Below are positions 45,099 to 56,894 of a stretch of 64,000 bases of DNA, piece by piece (positions within the stretch are counted from its first letter, which is position 1; every line of letters begins with the position of its first letter). The stretch covers positions 62,001 to 126,000 of the forward strand of contig NZ_BBMB01000008.1 in assembly GCF_000971235.1 (NCBI RefSeq). The letters run 5' to 3'. The translations under genes and the position numbers were made by a program. The notes beneath the pieces are model-generated. The model searched no databases. It saw only the letters and a list, made by a program, of their open reading frames with translations, and was not told where the DNA came from. Origin of the DNA: Demequina subtropica (GTDB lineage Bacteria > Actinomycetota > Actinomycetes > Actinomycetales > Demequinaceae).

Positions 45099-46793
45099 AT
45101 GACCGCCTTCGTGCGCAGCCTCGCCGCGCCTCAGCCCGGCTGGACCATCGAGACCGACGTCATCGTGGTGGGGTCCGGCATCGCCGGGCTCACCACCGCG
45201 CTGGACCTGCGCGAGCGCGTGGACCGGGTGCTCGTGGTGACCAAGGGCCTCCTGTCGTCGGGCAGCACGGTGTGGGCGCAGGGCGGCATCGCGGCGGCGC
45301 TCGACCCGGAGGACACCCCCGAGGAGCATCTCGAGGACACGCTCGTCGCCGGGGTGGGGCTGTGCTCAGAGGAGGCCGTGCGGGTCCTCGTCACGGAGGG
45401 GCCGCACTCGATCCGCAAGCTGCTGCGCCGCGGCGCGCAGTTCGACACCGGGCCCAACGGCGACCTCACGCTCACGCGCGAGGGCGGCCACCACCGCGAC
45501 CGCATCGTGCACGCGGGCGGCGACGCCACCGGTGCCGAGGTGTCCCGCGCCCTGGTCGAGCAGCTCGAGGCGATCCGCAACGACCCCGGCATCGAGGTGA
45601 TCGAGCACGCGATGGTGGTCGACCTCCTCACGGGCGCTCCCGACGCCGACGGCCGCCCGGGCCCCGTGTGCGGCGCGACCATCCACGTGATCGGGGAGGG
45701 CTCGCGCGACGGCGTCGGTGCAGCGCTCGCGAAGGCCGTCGTGTTCGCGACCGGGGGCATCGGGCAGGTGTTCCGCTCGTCCACCAACCCCGCGTCCTCC
45801 ACGGGCGACGGGCTCGCCACCGCCCTGCGGGCCGGCGCGGCGGTCGCGGACGTCGAGTTCGTCCAGTTCCACCCCACCGTGCTGTGGCAGGGCGCCAACG
45901 CGCGCGGCCAGCTGCCCCTCATCTCCGAGGCGGTCCGCGGCGAGGGCGCCTACCTCCTCAACGGCGCCGGCGAGCGCTTCATGGTGGGCCGCCACGAGCT
46001 CGCGGAGCTCGCGCCCCGCGACGTGGTGAGCCGCAACATCGTCGACGCGATGCGCGAGGAGGACGCGGACTCCGTCTTCCTCGACTGCCGCCACCTCGAG
46101 CGCGGCTTCCTCAAGCGTCGCTTCCCGTCCATCTGGGCCTCGCTCCAGGAGCACGGCCTCGACATGGCGAACGACCTGATCCCGGTCGCGCCCGCGCAGC
46201 ACTTCCACTCCGGCGGCATCCTCACCGACCTTCACGGGCGCTCCACGCAGAAGGGCCTCTACGCGATCGGCGAGGCGGCCTGCACGGGGGTCCACGGCGC
46301 CAACCGACTCGCGTCGAACTCGCTGCTCGAGGGGCTCGTGTTCGCGCGACGGGCGGCGCGGGATGCCGCCGCGATGGTCGCGGACGGCGTGCTCCCGCAG
46401 CTCGAGCCCGTCGAGCGGGTGGGCGAGTCCGCGCTGGTCCCGGCGACGATGCGCCCGCGCGTCCAGGCCATCGCGCACGAGGGCGCGGGTCCGGTCCGCG
46501 ACGGCGACGGGTTGGACGATGCGGTCGCGCGGCTGGACCGCATCCGGGCGCGGTTCCACACCGAGCCGGTCGCCACGGTGGTGCCGCAGGTGGCCGAGTG
46601 GGAGACCACCAACATCGTCGCGGCGGCATCGGTGCTGTGCGAGGCGGCGCTCCTGCGCGAGGAGTCCCGCGGCGGGCATCAGCGCGCCGACTTCCCTGCG
46701 ACCGACGACGCCTGGTCCGTGCGGCTCGCGGCACGGCTGGACCCCGACGGCACGCTGGTGTTCGCGAAGGCGCCGCTCGAGCTGGGCGAGTAG
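45099..46793 (+). CDS. nadB: L-aspartate oxidase
   Basis: The 564-residue flavoprotein oxidises L-aspartate to iminoaspartate for NAD synthesis. VIVVGSGIAGLTTALDL near 21-37 binds FAD, STVWAQGGIAAALD near 58-71 and GVHGANRLASNSLLEGLVF near 399-417 are family signatures. The C-terminal helical domain is complete. nadA is not seen nearby and nadC is 3.5 kb downstream. The intervening redox genes appear to be an insertion into an ancestral nad cluster. Start is leaderless. Confidence 0.93.
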   Translation: MTAFVRSLAAPQPGWTIETDVIVVGSGIAGLTTALDLRERVDRVLVVTKGLLSSGSTVWAQGGIAAALDPEDTPEEHLEDTLVAGVGLCSEEAVRVLVTEGPHSIRKLLRRGAQFDTGPNGDLTLTREGGHHRDRIVHAGGDATGAEVSRALVEQLEAIRNDPGIEVIEHAMVVDLLTGAPDADGRPGPVCGATIHVIGEGSRDGVGAALAKAVVFATGGIGQVFRSSTNPASSTGDGLATALRAGAAVADVEFVQFHPTVLWQGANARGQLPLISEAVRGEGAYLLNGAGERFMVGRHELAELAPRDVVSRNIVDAMREEDADSVFLDCRHLERGFLKRRFPSIWASLQEHGLDMANDLIPVAPAQHFHSGGILTDLHGRSTQKGLYAIGEAACTGVHGANRLASNSLLEGLVFARRAARDAAAMVADGVLPQLEPVERVGESALVPATMRPRVQAIAHEGAGPVRDGDGLDDAVARLDRIRARFHTEPVATVVPQVAEWETTNIVAAASVLCEAALLREESRGGHQRADFPATDDAWSVRLAARLDPDGTLVFAKAPLELGE

Positions 46794-46814
46794 CGGCGCG
46801 GTCGCCCGCTCCGC

Positions 46815-46915
46815 CCCGACAGCCGCAACGGAGCTGGTCCCGACACGCCGACGCCGCACCGCCCCCAGGGGGGACGATGCGGCGTGTCGGCTCGAGATCC
46901 GTTGCCGCTGTCGGG
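46815..46915. repeat. palindromic gene-end element, family 2, copy C
   Basis: CCCGACAGCCGCAACGGAGC at the left mirrors GATCCGTTGCCGCTGTCGGG at the right. The inner CCCGACACGCCG pairs with CGGCGTGTCGG. A perfect GGACGATGCG lies in the centre (46872). It sits between two convergent genes and could terminate both. Confidence 0.8.
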
Positions 46916-46928
46916 CCGTCGCGGAGGG

Positions 46929-48611
46929 TCAGGCGTTCGCCGGCTGGAACGCCCCCGTCGCGAGCTCGAGGCCGGGCACCGCCTCGACGAGCGTGAACAT
47001 GCCGCCGTCGAGCGTCGCGGAGTCGAGGCCGTGCTGCGCCAGCACGCGGTGCGCGTAGTAGGAGCGCACGCCCGACGCGCACAGGACGCGCACCGGACGG
47101 CCGGCGGCCATCTGCTTGACGCCCTCGATGTACTCGCGGATGTGCGTGTGCGGGAGGTTGAGCGCCTCGGGCAGGTGGCCCATGGCGTACTCGCGCTCCG
47201 AGCGGACGTCGATGAGCAGCGCGTTCTCGCGGGCCCAGTCGAGGTCCTGGAAGCGCCACGTCTTGGTGGTGCCGTTGACGACGTTCTGGGCCAGGAAGCC
47301 GAGCATGTTGACCGGGTCCTTCGCGGAGCCGAACGGCGGCGCGTACGCGAGCTCGAGCTCCGCGATGTCGTCGACGTCCATGCCCGCACGCAGGGCGGTC
47401 GCGAGCACGTCGATGCGCTTGTCGGCGCCGTCGGGGCCCACGGCCTGCGCGCCGAGCAGCTTGCCGTCGGGCGAGAAGACGCCCATGAGGTGGAGGATCT
47501 GCGAGCCGGGGTAGTAGCCGGCGTGGTTGCCCGGGTGGGTGTGGACCACGAAGTACTCGATGCCCGCCTGGTCGAGCATGCGCGGCGACGCGCCCGTCAT
47601 CGCGGCGGTGAGGCCGAAGGCGCGGACGATGGCGGTGCCCAGCACGGGCTGCGCCTGGTCGACGCGGCCCATGATCGAGTCGGCGGCGCGGCGGCCCTGG
47701 CGGTTCGCGGGTCCCGCGAGCGGCACCGGGCCCACCTGGCCGGTGACGCCGTGGCGCACGGCGATCGCGTCGCCGGCGGCCCAGATGTGCGGGTCGGAGG
47801 TCTGCTGCTGCGCGTCCACGAGGATCGCGCCGCGCTCGGTGAGCTCGAGGCCGGCCTCGGCGGCGAGCGCCGTATTGGGCTTCACGCCCACCGACATCAC
47901 GACGATGTCGGCCGGCACCTCGGTGCCGTCGCCGAGCGTCACGGTGACCGCCGCATCGTCCCCGCCCGCGCGGATGCCCGTCGCGGCGACGCCGGTGCGG
48001 ACGTCGACGCCGTGCGACGCGAGCTCCTTCTCGACGAGCGCGCTCATCTCGGGCGCGAGCGGCGGGAGCACCTGCGGGGCGAGCTCGACGAGCGTGACCT
48101 CGAGGCCGCGGTGGCGGAAGGCCTCGGCCGTCTCGAGGCCGATGAAGCCGGCGCCCATGACGACGGCGCGCTTCGCGGTCGCGGTGCGGGCAGCGAGCTC
48201 GCGCGCCTCGTCGACGGTGCGGAGGTGGGTGACCTCGGGGAGGTCGACGCCGGGGATGGGCGGGACGATGGCGTCCGCGCCGGGCGACAGCACCAGCGCG
48301 TCGTACTCGAAGGTCTCGGTGCCGGCGGGCGTCGCGACCAGGACGGTCTGCGCCTCGCGGTCGATGCTGATGACCTCGTGCTCGATGCGCACGTCGAGGT
48401 CGAGCTCGGCCTTGAGGGACGCGGGGGAGTGGAGCAGCAGGTACGAGTCCTGCTCGATCTCGCCGCCCACGTGGTACGGGAGCCCGCAGTTCGCGAAGGA
48501 GACGTACCTGCCCTTCTCGAACACGATGATCTCGGCCTGCTCGTTGAGCCGGCGTGCCCGGGCCGCGGCGCTCATGCCGCCCGCCACTCCACCGATCACC
48601 AGGATGCGCAT
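46929..48611 (-). CDS. CoA-disulfide / persulfide reductase with rhodanese domain
   Basis: The 560-residue protein has an FAD/NAD(P)H disulfide-reductase core (IGGVAGGMSAAARARRL, active Cys42 in FANCGLPYHVGG, AGDAIAVRHGVTG). A C-terminal rhodanese domain carries C511 in VLCASGVRS. Relatives reduce CoA disulfides or CoA/thiol persulfides with the rhodanese handling sulfane sulfur. A perfect ATACCCCCGGGGGTAT operator lies 42 bp upstream of its ATG, and the likely regulator is encoded at 49993. I infer a role in persulfide removal rather than general thiol reduction. Confidence 0.85.
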   Translation of the reverse strand: MRILVIGGVAGGMSAAARARRLNEQAEIIVFEKGRYVSFANCGLPYHVGGEIEQDSYLLLHSPASLKAELDLDVRIEHEVISIDREAQTVLVATPAGTETFEYDALVLSPGADAIVPPIPGVDLPEVTHLRTVDEARELAARTATAKRAVVMGAGFIGLETAEAFRHRGLEVTLVELAPQVLPPLAPEMSALVEKELASHGVDVRTGVAATGIRAGGDDAAVTVTLGDGTEVPADIVVMSVGVKPNTALAAEAGLELTERGAILVDAQQQTSDPHIWAAGDAIAVRHGVTGQVGPVPLAGPANRQGRRAADSIMGRVDQAQPVLGTAIVRAFGLTAAMTGASPRMLDQAGIEYFVVHTHPGNHAGYYPGSQILHLMGVFSPDGKLLGAQAVGPDGADKRIDVLATALRAGMDVDDIAELELAYAPPFGSAKDPVNMLGFLAQNVVNGTTKTWRFQDLDWARENALLIDVRSEREYAMGHLPEALNLPHTHIREYIEGVKQMAAGRPVRVLCASGVRSYYAHRVLAQHGLDSATLDGGMFTLVEAVPGLELATGAFQPANA

Positions 48612-48652
48612 GCGATGTCCTTCCGTCGAAAGTTCGTGAACCAGGCTAACAG

Positions 48653-48668
48653 ATACCCCCGGGGGTAT
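48653..48668. promoter_or_regulatory. CsoR/CstR-type operator 1
   Basis: ATACCCCCGGGGGTAT is a perfect 16-bp palindrome upstream of the reductase gene. It matches operators 2 (50299-50315) and 3 (56677-56692) and the general form of CsoR-family sites. Confidence 0.7.
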
Positions 48669-48765
48669 ATTCCGACCTTGGTCCCGAGGCTTCTCTCACG
48701 GGGACGATGCGGCGCGCCGCGTACCTTCATGCTACGGCGACGCCCCGCGCAGCGCCGGCCTTGCC

Positions 48766-49845
48766 TCACGCGGTCGGCTCGGGCTCCGGCTCCGCATCTG
48801 GCGCTTGCCTGGCGGCGTGCCGCTCGGCGAGCGCGCGGCCGGTGCGGTGCGCCAGCCGGACCGAGGGGCGCTCGACCGCAAGGTAGAAGGCGACGGTCGC
48901 GGCAGCTGTCCCGCACGCGTACAGCACGAGGTCGGTCAGGCCGCCGGTGAGCGTCGAGACGCCGACTGTCGTGAGGACGAGCGAGTGGACCAGGTACAGG
49001 GAGTAGCTCGCCGCGCCGGCTCGATCGAGGGCGGTGAGGGTGCGGGAGTGCGTGGTTGCAGCCGAGTGGTAGACCGCCTCGAGCCCGATCCATGCGGCGA
49101 GCGGGATCGAGTACAACGTGAGCAGGAAGAGGTTGCTCGCCAGCGGTCCGACGAACTGGCCGCCATGGAACTTCACCATCAGCAGGATCACGCTCGAGAC
49201 GACGACCGCGGCGCGCACCCCTCGCAGGGCGCGGGTGCTCAGCACCGGCAGGTCCGTGTAGTGCTCCGCGAGCACCGCGCCGAGCAGCCAGATCGGCAGG
49301 CCCACCACCGGCGTCCACCAGCCGAAGACGAAGTACTCGAGGTCGCCGTCCACGATCGCGTGGTAGCCGACGACCGTGACGAGCGCCGCGATGACGAGCG
49401 AACCCACGGCGATCCAGTGCATGCGGATCCGCGTGCGGACGAGCAGCGGGTATACCGCGTAGAACCCGAGCTCGCAGATGACGCTCCAGAGGATCGTGCG
49501 CATCCAGTCGAAGTGGGGCGGCACGGTGCCGAGGAGGGCGGAGAGGAGCATGAACGCCAGGATCGGCGGCACGATGCGCAGGCCCCGGCGCGCGGCGAAC
49601 TGCGCCACATCGAGCTTGCGGCCCCGCGCCTGGGGAAGGTGGATGACGAACCCGCTCAGCACGAAGAAGACGGCCACCGCGGCGGGCCCGTTGAAGGAGT
49701 TCGCCAGCACGGTGTCGAGGCCTTCGCCCAAGGTCGACCCGATGAGCGGCGAGAGCGACGCGCCGACCGCATAGTGGAAATGGAACAGCGCCACCACGAG
49801 CGCGCAGATGAACCTGATCGCATCCAGCCCGACCACACGTTGCAT
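48766..49845 (-). CDS. membrane acyltransferase 3 family protein (c)
   Basis: The 359-residue protein has about ten membrane segments. It opens VVGLDAIRFICALVVALFHFHYAVG, with the conserved Arg and His of the acyltransferase 3 family, and continues AVFFVLSGFVIHLPQ. The C-terminus is a Pro/Glu tail. It sits between the reductase and its presumed regulator but has no CsoR-type box in front of it; the upstream 147 bp are comparatively AT-rich. It is a third member of the family in this window. Substrate unknown. Confidence 0.82.
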   Translation of the reverse strand: MQRVVGLDAIRFICALVVALFHFHYAVGASLSPLIGSTLGEGLDTVLANSFNGPAAVAVFFVLSGFVIHLPQARGRKLDVAQFAARRGLRIVPPILAFMLLSALLGTVPPHFDWMRTILWSVICELGFYAVYPLLVRTRIRMHWIAVGSLVIAALVTVVGYHAIVDGDLEYFVFGWWTPVVGLPIWLLGAVLAEHYTDLPVLSTRALRGVRAAVVVSSVILLMVKFHGGQFVGPLASNLFLLTLYSIPLAAWIGLEAVYHSAATTHSRTLTALDRAGAASYSLYLVHSLVLTTVGVSTLTGGLTDLVLYACGTAAATVAFYLAVERPSVRLAHRTGRALAERHAARQAPDAEPEPEPTA

Positions 49846-49992
49846 GGCACCCCCCGAGCCCCTCGCGTGCGTGCACGACGATCACGGCATCATGCCGCGT
49901 ATTCGGGAGAATAGTGGGACAAACGGGACGCGTGTCAAGGTTAGGGGCGCTACAGAGACGGCCCAGCGCCCGCAGGCCGGGCGGTGTTGGGC

Positions 49993-52943
<2,951 letters not shown>

Positions 52944-52944
52944 C

Positions 52945-53136
52945 ATGCCGATCTGGCAGCAGGTGCTGGTCGGCGTCATCCCGTCGATCGGCGTCGGCGC
53001 GCTGTTCTGGTACGTCATGCGCGCCGTGATCCGCGCGGACCGCAACGAGCGCGCGGCGCTCGCGGCCGCCGAGGCGGGCGACGATGCGACCGAGGCCGCG
53101 GAGCCGACCGAGGCGGGGAGCTCCGCTCAGGCGTGA
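52945..53136 (+). CDS. small membrane protein after lysS
   Basis: The 63-residue product has one membrane segment (QVLVGVIPSIGVGALFWYVMRAVI, about 5-28), then RADRNER and an acidic Ala/Glu tail. It starts one base after the lysS stop. Tiny proteins of this shape follow lysS in several actinobacteria. The tail contains the GACGATGC sequence as DDA. No function is known. Confidence 0.6.
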   Translation: MPIWQQVLVGVIPSIGVGALFWYVMRAVIRADRNERAALAAAEAGDDATEAAEPTEAGSSAQA

Positions 53137-53151
53137 GGCGCGCGTCGCGCG

Positions 53152-53340
53152 TCAGCGCGACGAGTGCCGCGGTGCCTGGTTCTCGACGGCGTAGGCGAGC
53201 GCTCCCGCGCCGGCCAGGCACGCGAAGGACAGCAGCCACAGCGCCGCCGCGACGCCTTCGAGGGCAGGGATCTGCGAGAAGGCGACGGCGATCGCCGCGA
53301 TAAGGCTCAGGGCGCTCGCGGCGCGCAGCTCCGTCAGCAT
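53152..53340 (-). CDS. small two-segment membrane protein
   Basis: The 62-residue product has two hydrophobic segments (ALSLIAAIAVAFSQI and VAAALWLLSFACLAGAGALAYAV) with a short loop and ends in a basic tail (RHSSR). ATG 53340 is used. It converges with the previous small gene with 15 bp between them. No family could be recognised. Coding is supported by composition and clear membrane topology only. Confidence 0.45.
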   Translation of the reverse strand: MLTELRAASALSLIAAIAVAFSQIPALEGVAAALWLLSFACLAGAGALAYAVENQAPRHSSR

Positions 53341-53606
53341 TCATCCTCCGTCAGATGCGTGGCCACCGATGGCCCGGCTCCGCACGTTACCGGTGCGACG
53401 GCGGCAAGGCAACGACCTGGCCGGATGCCGGTGTCGCGCGCGTTCGCGTGGCGGGGGAGCGTGATTATCGGCGCCTGTCGGCCCATTTTTGGAAAAGGTG
53501 GCCGATTCATCTCCGAAACCCGATTCGATAATCGGCGGGAACGCAATTGACGCGCACGTGTCGGGAATGCGAATATCGGGGTCACATGCTGAGGAAGGGA
53601 ACTGCT
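53341..53606. other. AT-richer region upstream of lsr2
   Basis: This 266-bp gap contains stretches such as CCATTTTTGGAAAAGG (53484-53499) and CGATTCGATAATCGGCGG that are clearly AT-richer than their surroundings, plus GAATATCGG near 53572. Lsr2 prefers AT-rich DNA, so autoregulation is possible. No gene is evident. Confidence 0.4.
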
Positions 53607-53930
53607 GTGGCGCAGAAGGTTCAGGTGGTCCTGGTCGACGACATCGACGGCACCGCCGCGTCCGAGACCGTGTCGTTCTCCCTCGATGGGTCGTCCTACG
53701 AGATCGACCTCACCGAGGGCAACGCCCAGAAGCTCCGTGACGCGCTGGCGCCGTGGATCGCTGCCGGCCGTCGCACCGCGACGCGCAAGGCCCCGACCCG
53801 CGCACGCAAGTCCGCGTCCGGGCCCGCGCCCGCCGCGATCCGTGCATGGGCGAAGGAGAACGGCGTCGACGTCCCTGAGCGCGGGCGCATCCCGTCGAAG
53901 GTCCGCGAGGCCTACGACGCCGCGCAGTGA
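53607..53930 (+). CDS. lsr2: Lsr2 nucleoid-associated protein
   Basis: The 107-residue protein is the actinobacterial H-NS analogue that silences AT-rich DNA. The N-terminal dimerisation domain reads AQKVQVVLVDDIDGTAASETVSFSLDGSSYEIDLTE. A basic linker (RTATRKAPTRARK) precedes the C-terminal DNA-binding domain with the RGR minor-groove hook in VPERGRIPSKVREAYDAA. GTG 53607 follows AGGAAGGGA. It follows lysS at a short distance, as in mycobacteria. The next gene overlaps it by GTGA. Confidence 0.95.
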   Translation: MAQKVQVVLVDDIDGTAASETVSFSLDGSSYEIDLTEGNAQKLRDALAPWIAAGRRTATRKAPTRARKSASGPAPAAIRAWAKENGVDVPERGRIPSKVREAYDAAQ

Positions 53931-54994
53931 CGCTCCTCTGGGGCACCTATCCGGTCGCGGGGCTCGGCACCCCGGCCGGGCTCGGGGAGGGCATCTGGCG
54001 TTCCGCCACCCCTGAGTCGGTCGCCTCGGAGCAGGTGCTCGAGCTGTCCGCGCCCTCGTTCCTCGTCGCGCACCCGACGCTGCCGCTGGTCTACGCGGCG
54101 TGCGAGCTGCCTGCGAGCGAGGTCGCCGTGCTCGACGTGAGCCGCCCGGCCGCCCCGCGCATCGTCGCGCGGCTGGTGACGGGCGGTGCCGATGCGTGCC
54201 ACCTGCTGCTCGCGGGCGACGCGCGGACGCTCTATGTGAGCCACTACTCGAGCGGGGACCTCGCCGTGGTCCCGCTCGGCGAGGACGGGCTGCCGTCGGA
54301 CGATGCGCCCGCCCAGCTGTGGGGCCACGCCGGCTCGGGCCCGAACGTGGACAGGCAGGAGGCGCCGCACGCGCACTCGGCGACGCTCGCGCCGGGCGGA
54401 CGGCACGTGCTCGTGGCTGACCTCGGCACCGACCAGCTGCGTCGGTACAGGATCCTCGACGGCGGGCTGCTCGAGCCCGACGGCATCGCCGCGGTGCTGC
54501 CCCCGGGCGCCGGCCCGCGTCACATCGTGGTGCGCGGGAACCTGCTCTACGCGACGTGCGAGCTCGACCACCAGGTCCGGACGCTCCGCTGGGACGCCGC
54601 ATCGTCCACCGCCGAGGTGATCGCCGAGCGGCCGTCCACCATGGCCCCGCCCCGCACCGCCGAGCTGCAGGACGCGCACCTTGCGCTCGTGCCGGGGCAT
54701 ACGGGCGACGTGCTGCTGGTCTCGGTGCGAGGCGCGGACGTGATCTCGGTCTTCGACGTCGCGCCCGAGGGTGAGCTCGCGTACCGCGGAGCCTTCGATG
54801 CCGGGCACTGGCCGCGGTACTTCGCGGCCTTCGACGACAGGCTCGTGGTGGGGGAGGAGCGCGGCCACCGCGTGCGCTCATACGCGCTCGCCGACGTGAT
54901 CGGGATGCCGCCCGAGCTGGGGGTGGGCGAGGTGGTCGAGCTGCCGCATGAGGTCGGCGAGGTCCCGAGCCCCGCCTGCGTGATCGAGGTCTGA
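53927..54994 (+). CDS. lactonase-family beta-propeller protein
   Basis: The 355-residue protein resembles the 7-bladed 6-phosphogluconolactonase (YbhE/Pgl) family. Typical blade segments include HPTLPLVYAACEL, CHLLLAGDARTLYVSHYSSGDLAVVPL, AHSATLAPGGRHVLVADLGTDQLRRYRI, GAGPRHIVVRGNLLYATCEL and WPRYFAAFDDRLVVG. No signal peptide is seen. The GTG start overlaps the lsr2 stop. Whether it hydrolyses 6-phosphogluconolactone or another lactone cannot be told from sequence. Confidence 0.78.
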   Translation: MTLLWGTYPVAGLGTPAGLGEGIWRSATPESVASEQVLELSAPSFLVAHPTLPLVYAACELPASEVAVLDVSRPAAPRIVARLVTGGADACHLLLAGDARTLYVSHYSSGDLAVVPLGEDGLPSDDAPAQLWGHAGSGPNVDRQEAPHAHSATLAPGGRHVLVADLGTDQLRRYRILDGGLLEPDGIAAVLPPGAGPRHIVVRGNLLYATCELDHQVRTLRWDAASSTAEVIAERPSTMAPPRTAELQDAHLALVPGHTGDVLLVSVRGADVISVFDVAPEGELAYRGAFDAGHWPRYFAAFDDRLVVGEERGHRVRSYALADVIGMPPELGVGEVVELPHEVGEVPSPACVIEV

Positions 54995-55015
54995 CCGCGC
55001 CCCGATCGCGCGGGA

Positions 55016-55255
55016 TCAGGCGAGCGGCGCGAGCAGCTCCTTGACGGCCGAGGCGGTGGGCACGCGGCCGGACATGAGCAGCTTCTCGTCGACCACCAGG
55101 CCCGGCGTGCGCATGACGCCGTAGCCGGCGATGGCGCCGTAGTCGGTGACCTTCTCGAAGGTGGCGTCGAGGCCCAGCTCCGCCGCGGCCTCGCGGGTGA
55201 CGCGCTCGAGGTTCGCGCAGTTGGTGCAGCCGGGGCCGAGGATCTTGATGATCAT
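55016..55255 (-). CDS. small thioredoxin-fold redox protein
   Basis: The 79-residue protein has a CxxC active site (CTNC, residues 10-13) in ILGPGCTNCANLE and the conserved RTPGLVVDEKLLMSGRVP segment with the cis-Pro. It matches the minimal thioredoxin-like proteins commonly paired with DUF318-type permeases. It is the last gene of the ArsR-permease operon, 22 bp after the permease. It probably acts as a thiol partner of the permease or its cargo. Confidence 0.85.
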   Translation of the reverse strand: MIIKILGPGCTNCANLERVTREAAAELGLDATFEKVTDYGAIAGYGVMRTPGLVVDEKLLMSGRVPTASAVKELLAPLA

Positions 55256-55277
55256 GAGGGGTTCCTTTCGGGTGGGT

Positions 55278-56333
55278 TCACGCGGGGAGGACGGCGTTGA
55301 AGAGGTAGCCGACGGCGACGATGCCGGCGGTCACCACGGCGATGAACAGCCCGATGAGCTGCGGCTTGAGCAAGCGGCGCAGCAGGATCATCTCGGGCAG
55401 GCTGAGCGCGACCGTGGCCATCATGAAGGCGAGCAGCGTGCCCATCGGGAGGCCCTTGTCGAACAGGGCCTCGACCATGGGGAGCACTCCGGCGGCGTTC
55501 GAGTACAGGGGTACGCCGAGCAGGACGGCGAGCGGGACGGCGAGCAGGTTCTCGGGGCCGGCGTGGTCGGCGAACCACTGCTCGGGCGCCCAGCCGTGGA
55601 TCGCGGCGCCGATGCCAATGCCGACGATCAGGTACGGCCAGATCTTCTTGAGGATGTCCCGGACCTCCTCGAGGCCCATCTGGATGCGGTCGTTCCACGT
55701 GAGCGAGTAGCCGGGGTCGACGGCCTGGCCTCCCAGCGTGGTCTCGAAGACGAACGGCTCGATCCAGCGCTCGGGTCGCATGCGGCCGAGGATGAAGCCG
55801 GCGACGATGGCGATGGTGAGACCCGCGCCCACGTAGAGAAGCGTGGGTCCCCAGCCGAACAGCCCGAGCAGGAGCGCGATGGCGACCTCGTTCACCAGCG
55901 GGCTCGCGATGAGGAAGCTCAGGGTGACACCCACGGGGACGCCGGCCGCGACGAAGCCGATGAAGGCCGGCACGGCCGAGCACGAGCAGAACGGGGTGAC
56001 CACGCCGAGCGCCGCGGCGGCCACGTTGCCCACGCCCTCGCGCTTGCCACCCAGGATCGCGCGCGTGCGCTCGACGGACATGAAGGACCGCAGCACCGTG
56101 ACGAGGAAGATGATCCCGGCCAGCAGCAGCAGGATCTTGACGGTGTCGTAAAGGAAGAAGTGGATGCCGGAGCCCAGGCGCGTCTCCAGGTCGAGGCCGA
56201 CGGCATCGCCGAGCAGCCAGTCCCAGAAGGGCAGGTTGACGGAGTACAGCGCCCACCAGGCGAGCGCGGCGGCGCCCAGCCCGACCCAGCGCTGACGCGG
56301 GTTCGCGCGGTGCACGCGTTCCATCACCGTCAT
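55278..56333 (-). CDS. DUF318/ArsP-type permease
   Basis: The 351-residue membrane protein has 8-10 predicted segments and the motif TPFCSCSAVPAF near 110-121, whose Cys pair defines this permease family. Relatives export organoarsenicals or other soft-ligand substrates, and many are found beside a thioredoxin-like protein and an ArsR regulator, as here. Its ATG overlaps the arsR stop (ATGA). Because a CsoR/CstR-type box lies upstream of the operon, the cargo may be a sulfur or thiol species rather than arsenic. Confidence 0.82.
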   Translation of the reverse strand: MTVMERVHRANPRQRWVGLGAAALAWWALYSVNLPFWDWLLGDAVGLDLETRLGSGIHFFLYDTVKILLLLAGIIFLVTVLRSFMSVERTRAILGGKREGVGNVAAAALGVVTPFCSCSAVPAFIGFVAAGVPVGVTLSFLIASPLVNEVAIALLLGLFGWGPTLLYVGAGLTIAIVAGFILGRMRPERWIEPFVFETTLGGQAVDPGYSLTWNDRIQMGLEEVRDILKKIWPYLIVGIGIGAAIHGWAPEQWFADHAGPENLLAVPLAVLLGVPLYSNAAGVLPMVEALFDKGLPMGTLLAFMMATVALSLPEMILLRRLLKPQLIGLFIAVVTAGIVAVGYLFNAVLPA

Positions 56334-56665
56334 CACGCACCTCCGAGGTCGCGGGCGGGCGCGGGAAGCGCTCCGGCCAGGCGGGACGATGCGTCGGCCG
56401 CCAGGGCGTAGTCGATCCAGCGGCCGCGGCGGGTCGCGGTGACCAGCTCCGCGTCGCGCAGGATCCGAAGGTGGTAGCTCAGCAGCGTGCTCGACACGTC
56501 GACGTGCTCCTGGAGGTCGCACACGCAGCGGGGCCCATCGGCCAGGCGCTCCAGCACCGTCCACCGGACCGGATCCGCGGCCGCCTGGAGGAGCGCCACA
56601 GCCGTCGCGGGGTCGGTCGGGGGCGCCTGCCGGAGCAGGACCGGGGCCGCCGACGATTGAGCCAC
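56333..56665 (-). CDS. ArsR-family repressor
   Basis: The 110-residue winged-helix protein has PRCVCDLQEHVDVSSTLLSYHLRILRDAELVTATRRGRWIDYAL. The CVC pair in the alpha-3 region matches the ArsR metal(loid)-binding position, and SSTLLSYHLRIL is the recognition helix. It should repress its own operon until a thiophilic ligand binds. GTG 56665 is the start. The operon promoter also contains a CsoR/CstR-like box, giving potential dual control. Confidence 0.87.
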   Translation of the reverse strand: MAQSSAAPVLLRQAPPTDPATAVALLQAAADPVRWTVLERLADGPRCVCDLQEHVDVSSTLLSYHLRILRDAELVTATRRGRWIDYALAADASSRLAGALPAPARDLGGA

Positions 56666-56676
56666 AATTGAAGTGT

Positions 56677-56692
56677 GTACCCGTGGGGGTAT
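56677..56692. promoter_or_regulatory. CsoR/CstR-type operator 3
   Basis: GTACCCGTGGGGGTAT lies 12 bp upstream of the arsR start. It keeps both half-sites of operators 1 and 2 (TACCC and GGGGTAT) with three mismatches. The repressor at 49993 could therefore act on this operon. Confidence 0.55.
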
Positions 56693-56733
56693 CGCGTTCC
56701 GGGACCGTGGTCCCGTTGCCCTCCCCGCACAAT

Positions 56734-56831
56734 TGACAGTCCCAACGGACCTGGTCCCGGTTGCGCGGCGTGTCGGGCCCGGAACCGGGCGACACGCCGC
56801 ATCGTCCCGGCGAACTCCGTTGCGACTGTCA
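56734..56831. repeat. palindromic gene-end element, family 2, copy E
   Basis: TGACAGTCCCAACGGACC at the left mirrors GAACTCCGTTGCGACTGTCA at the right. The inner GCGGCGTGTCGGGCCCGG pairs with CCGGGCGACACGCCGC. A CGCATCGTCC decamer lies at 56798. Unlike the other copies it stands between two divergent starts, so it cannot be a simple 3'-end terminator here. Confidence 0.8.
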
Positions 56832-56882
56832 GGAGGGGCGGGCGCTGGGACCTCAGTCCAGCGCGGGCCCCGGAGACCGCAC

Positions 56883-56888
56883 TAGGCT
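56883..56888 (+). promoter_or_regulatory. -10 box, leaderless start of gpmA
   Basis: TAGGCT ends 6 nt before ATG 56895; no Shine-Dalgarno sequence is present. Confidence 0.55.
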
Positions 56889-56894
56889 GACCGC

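Noticed and set aside
55278-56665. Arsenic resistance operon
   Set aside because: The genes fit an ArsR-permease-thioredoxin set, but there is no arsenate reductase or ArsA/ArsB. The CstR-type box makes a sulfur-related role at least as likely.
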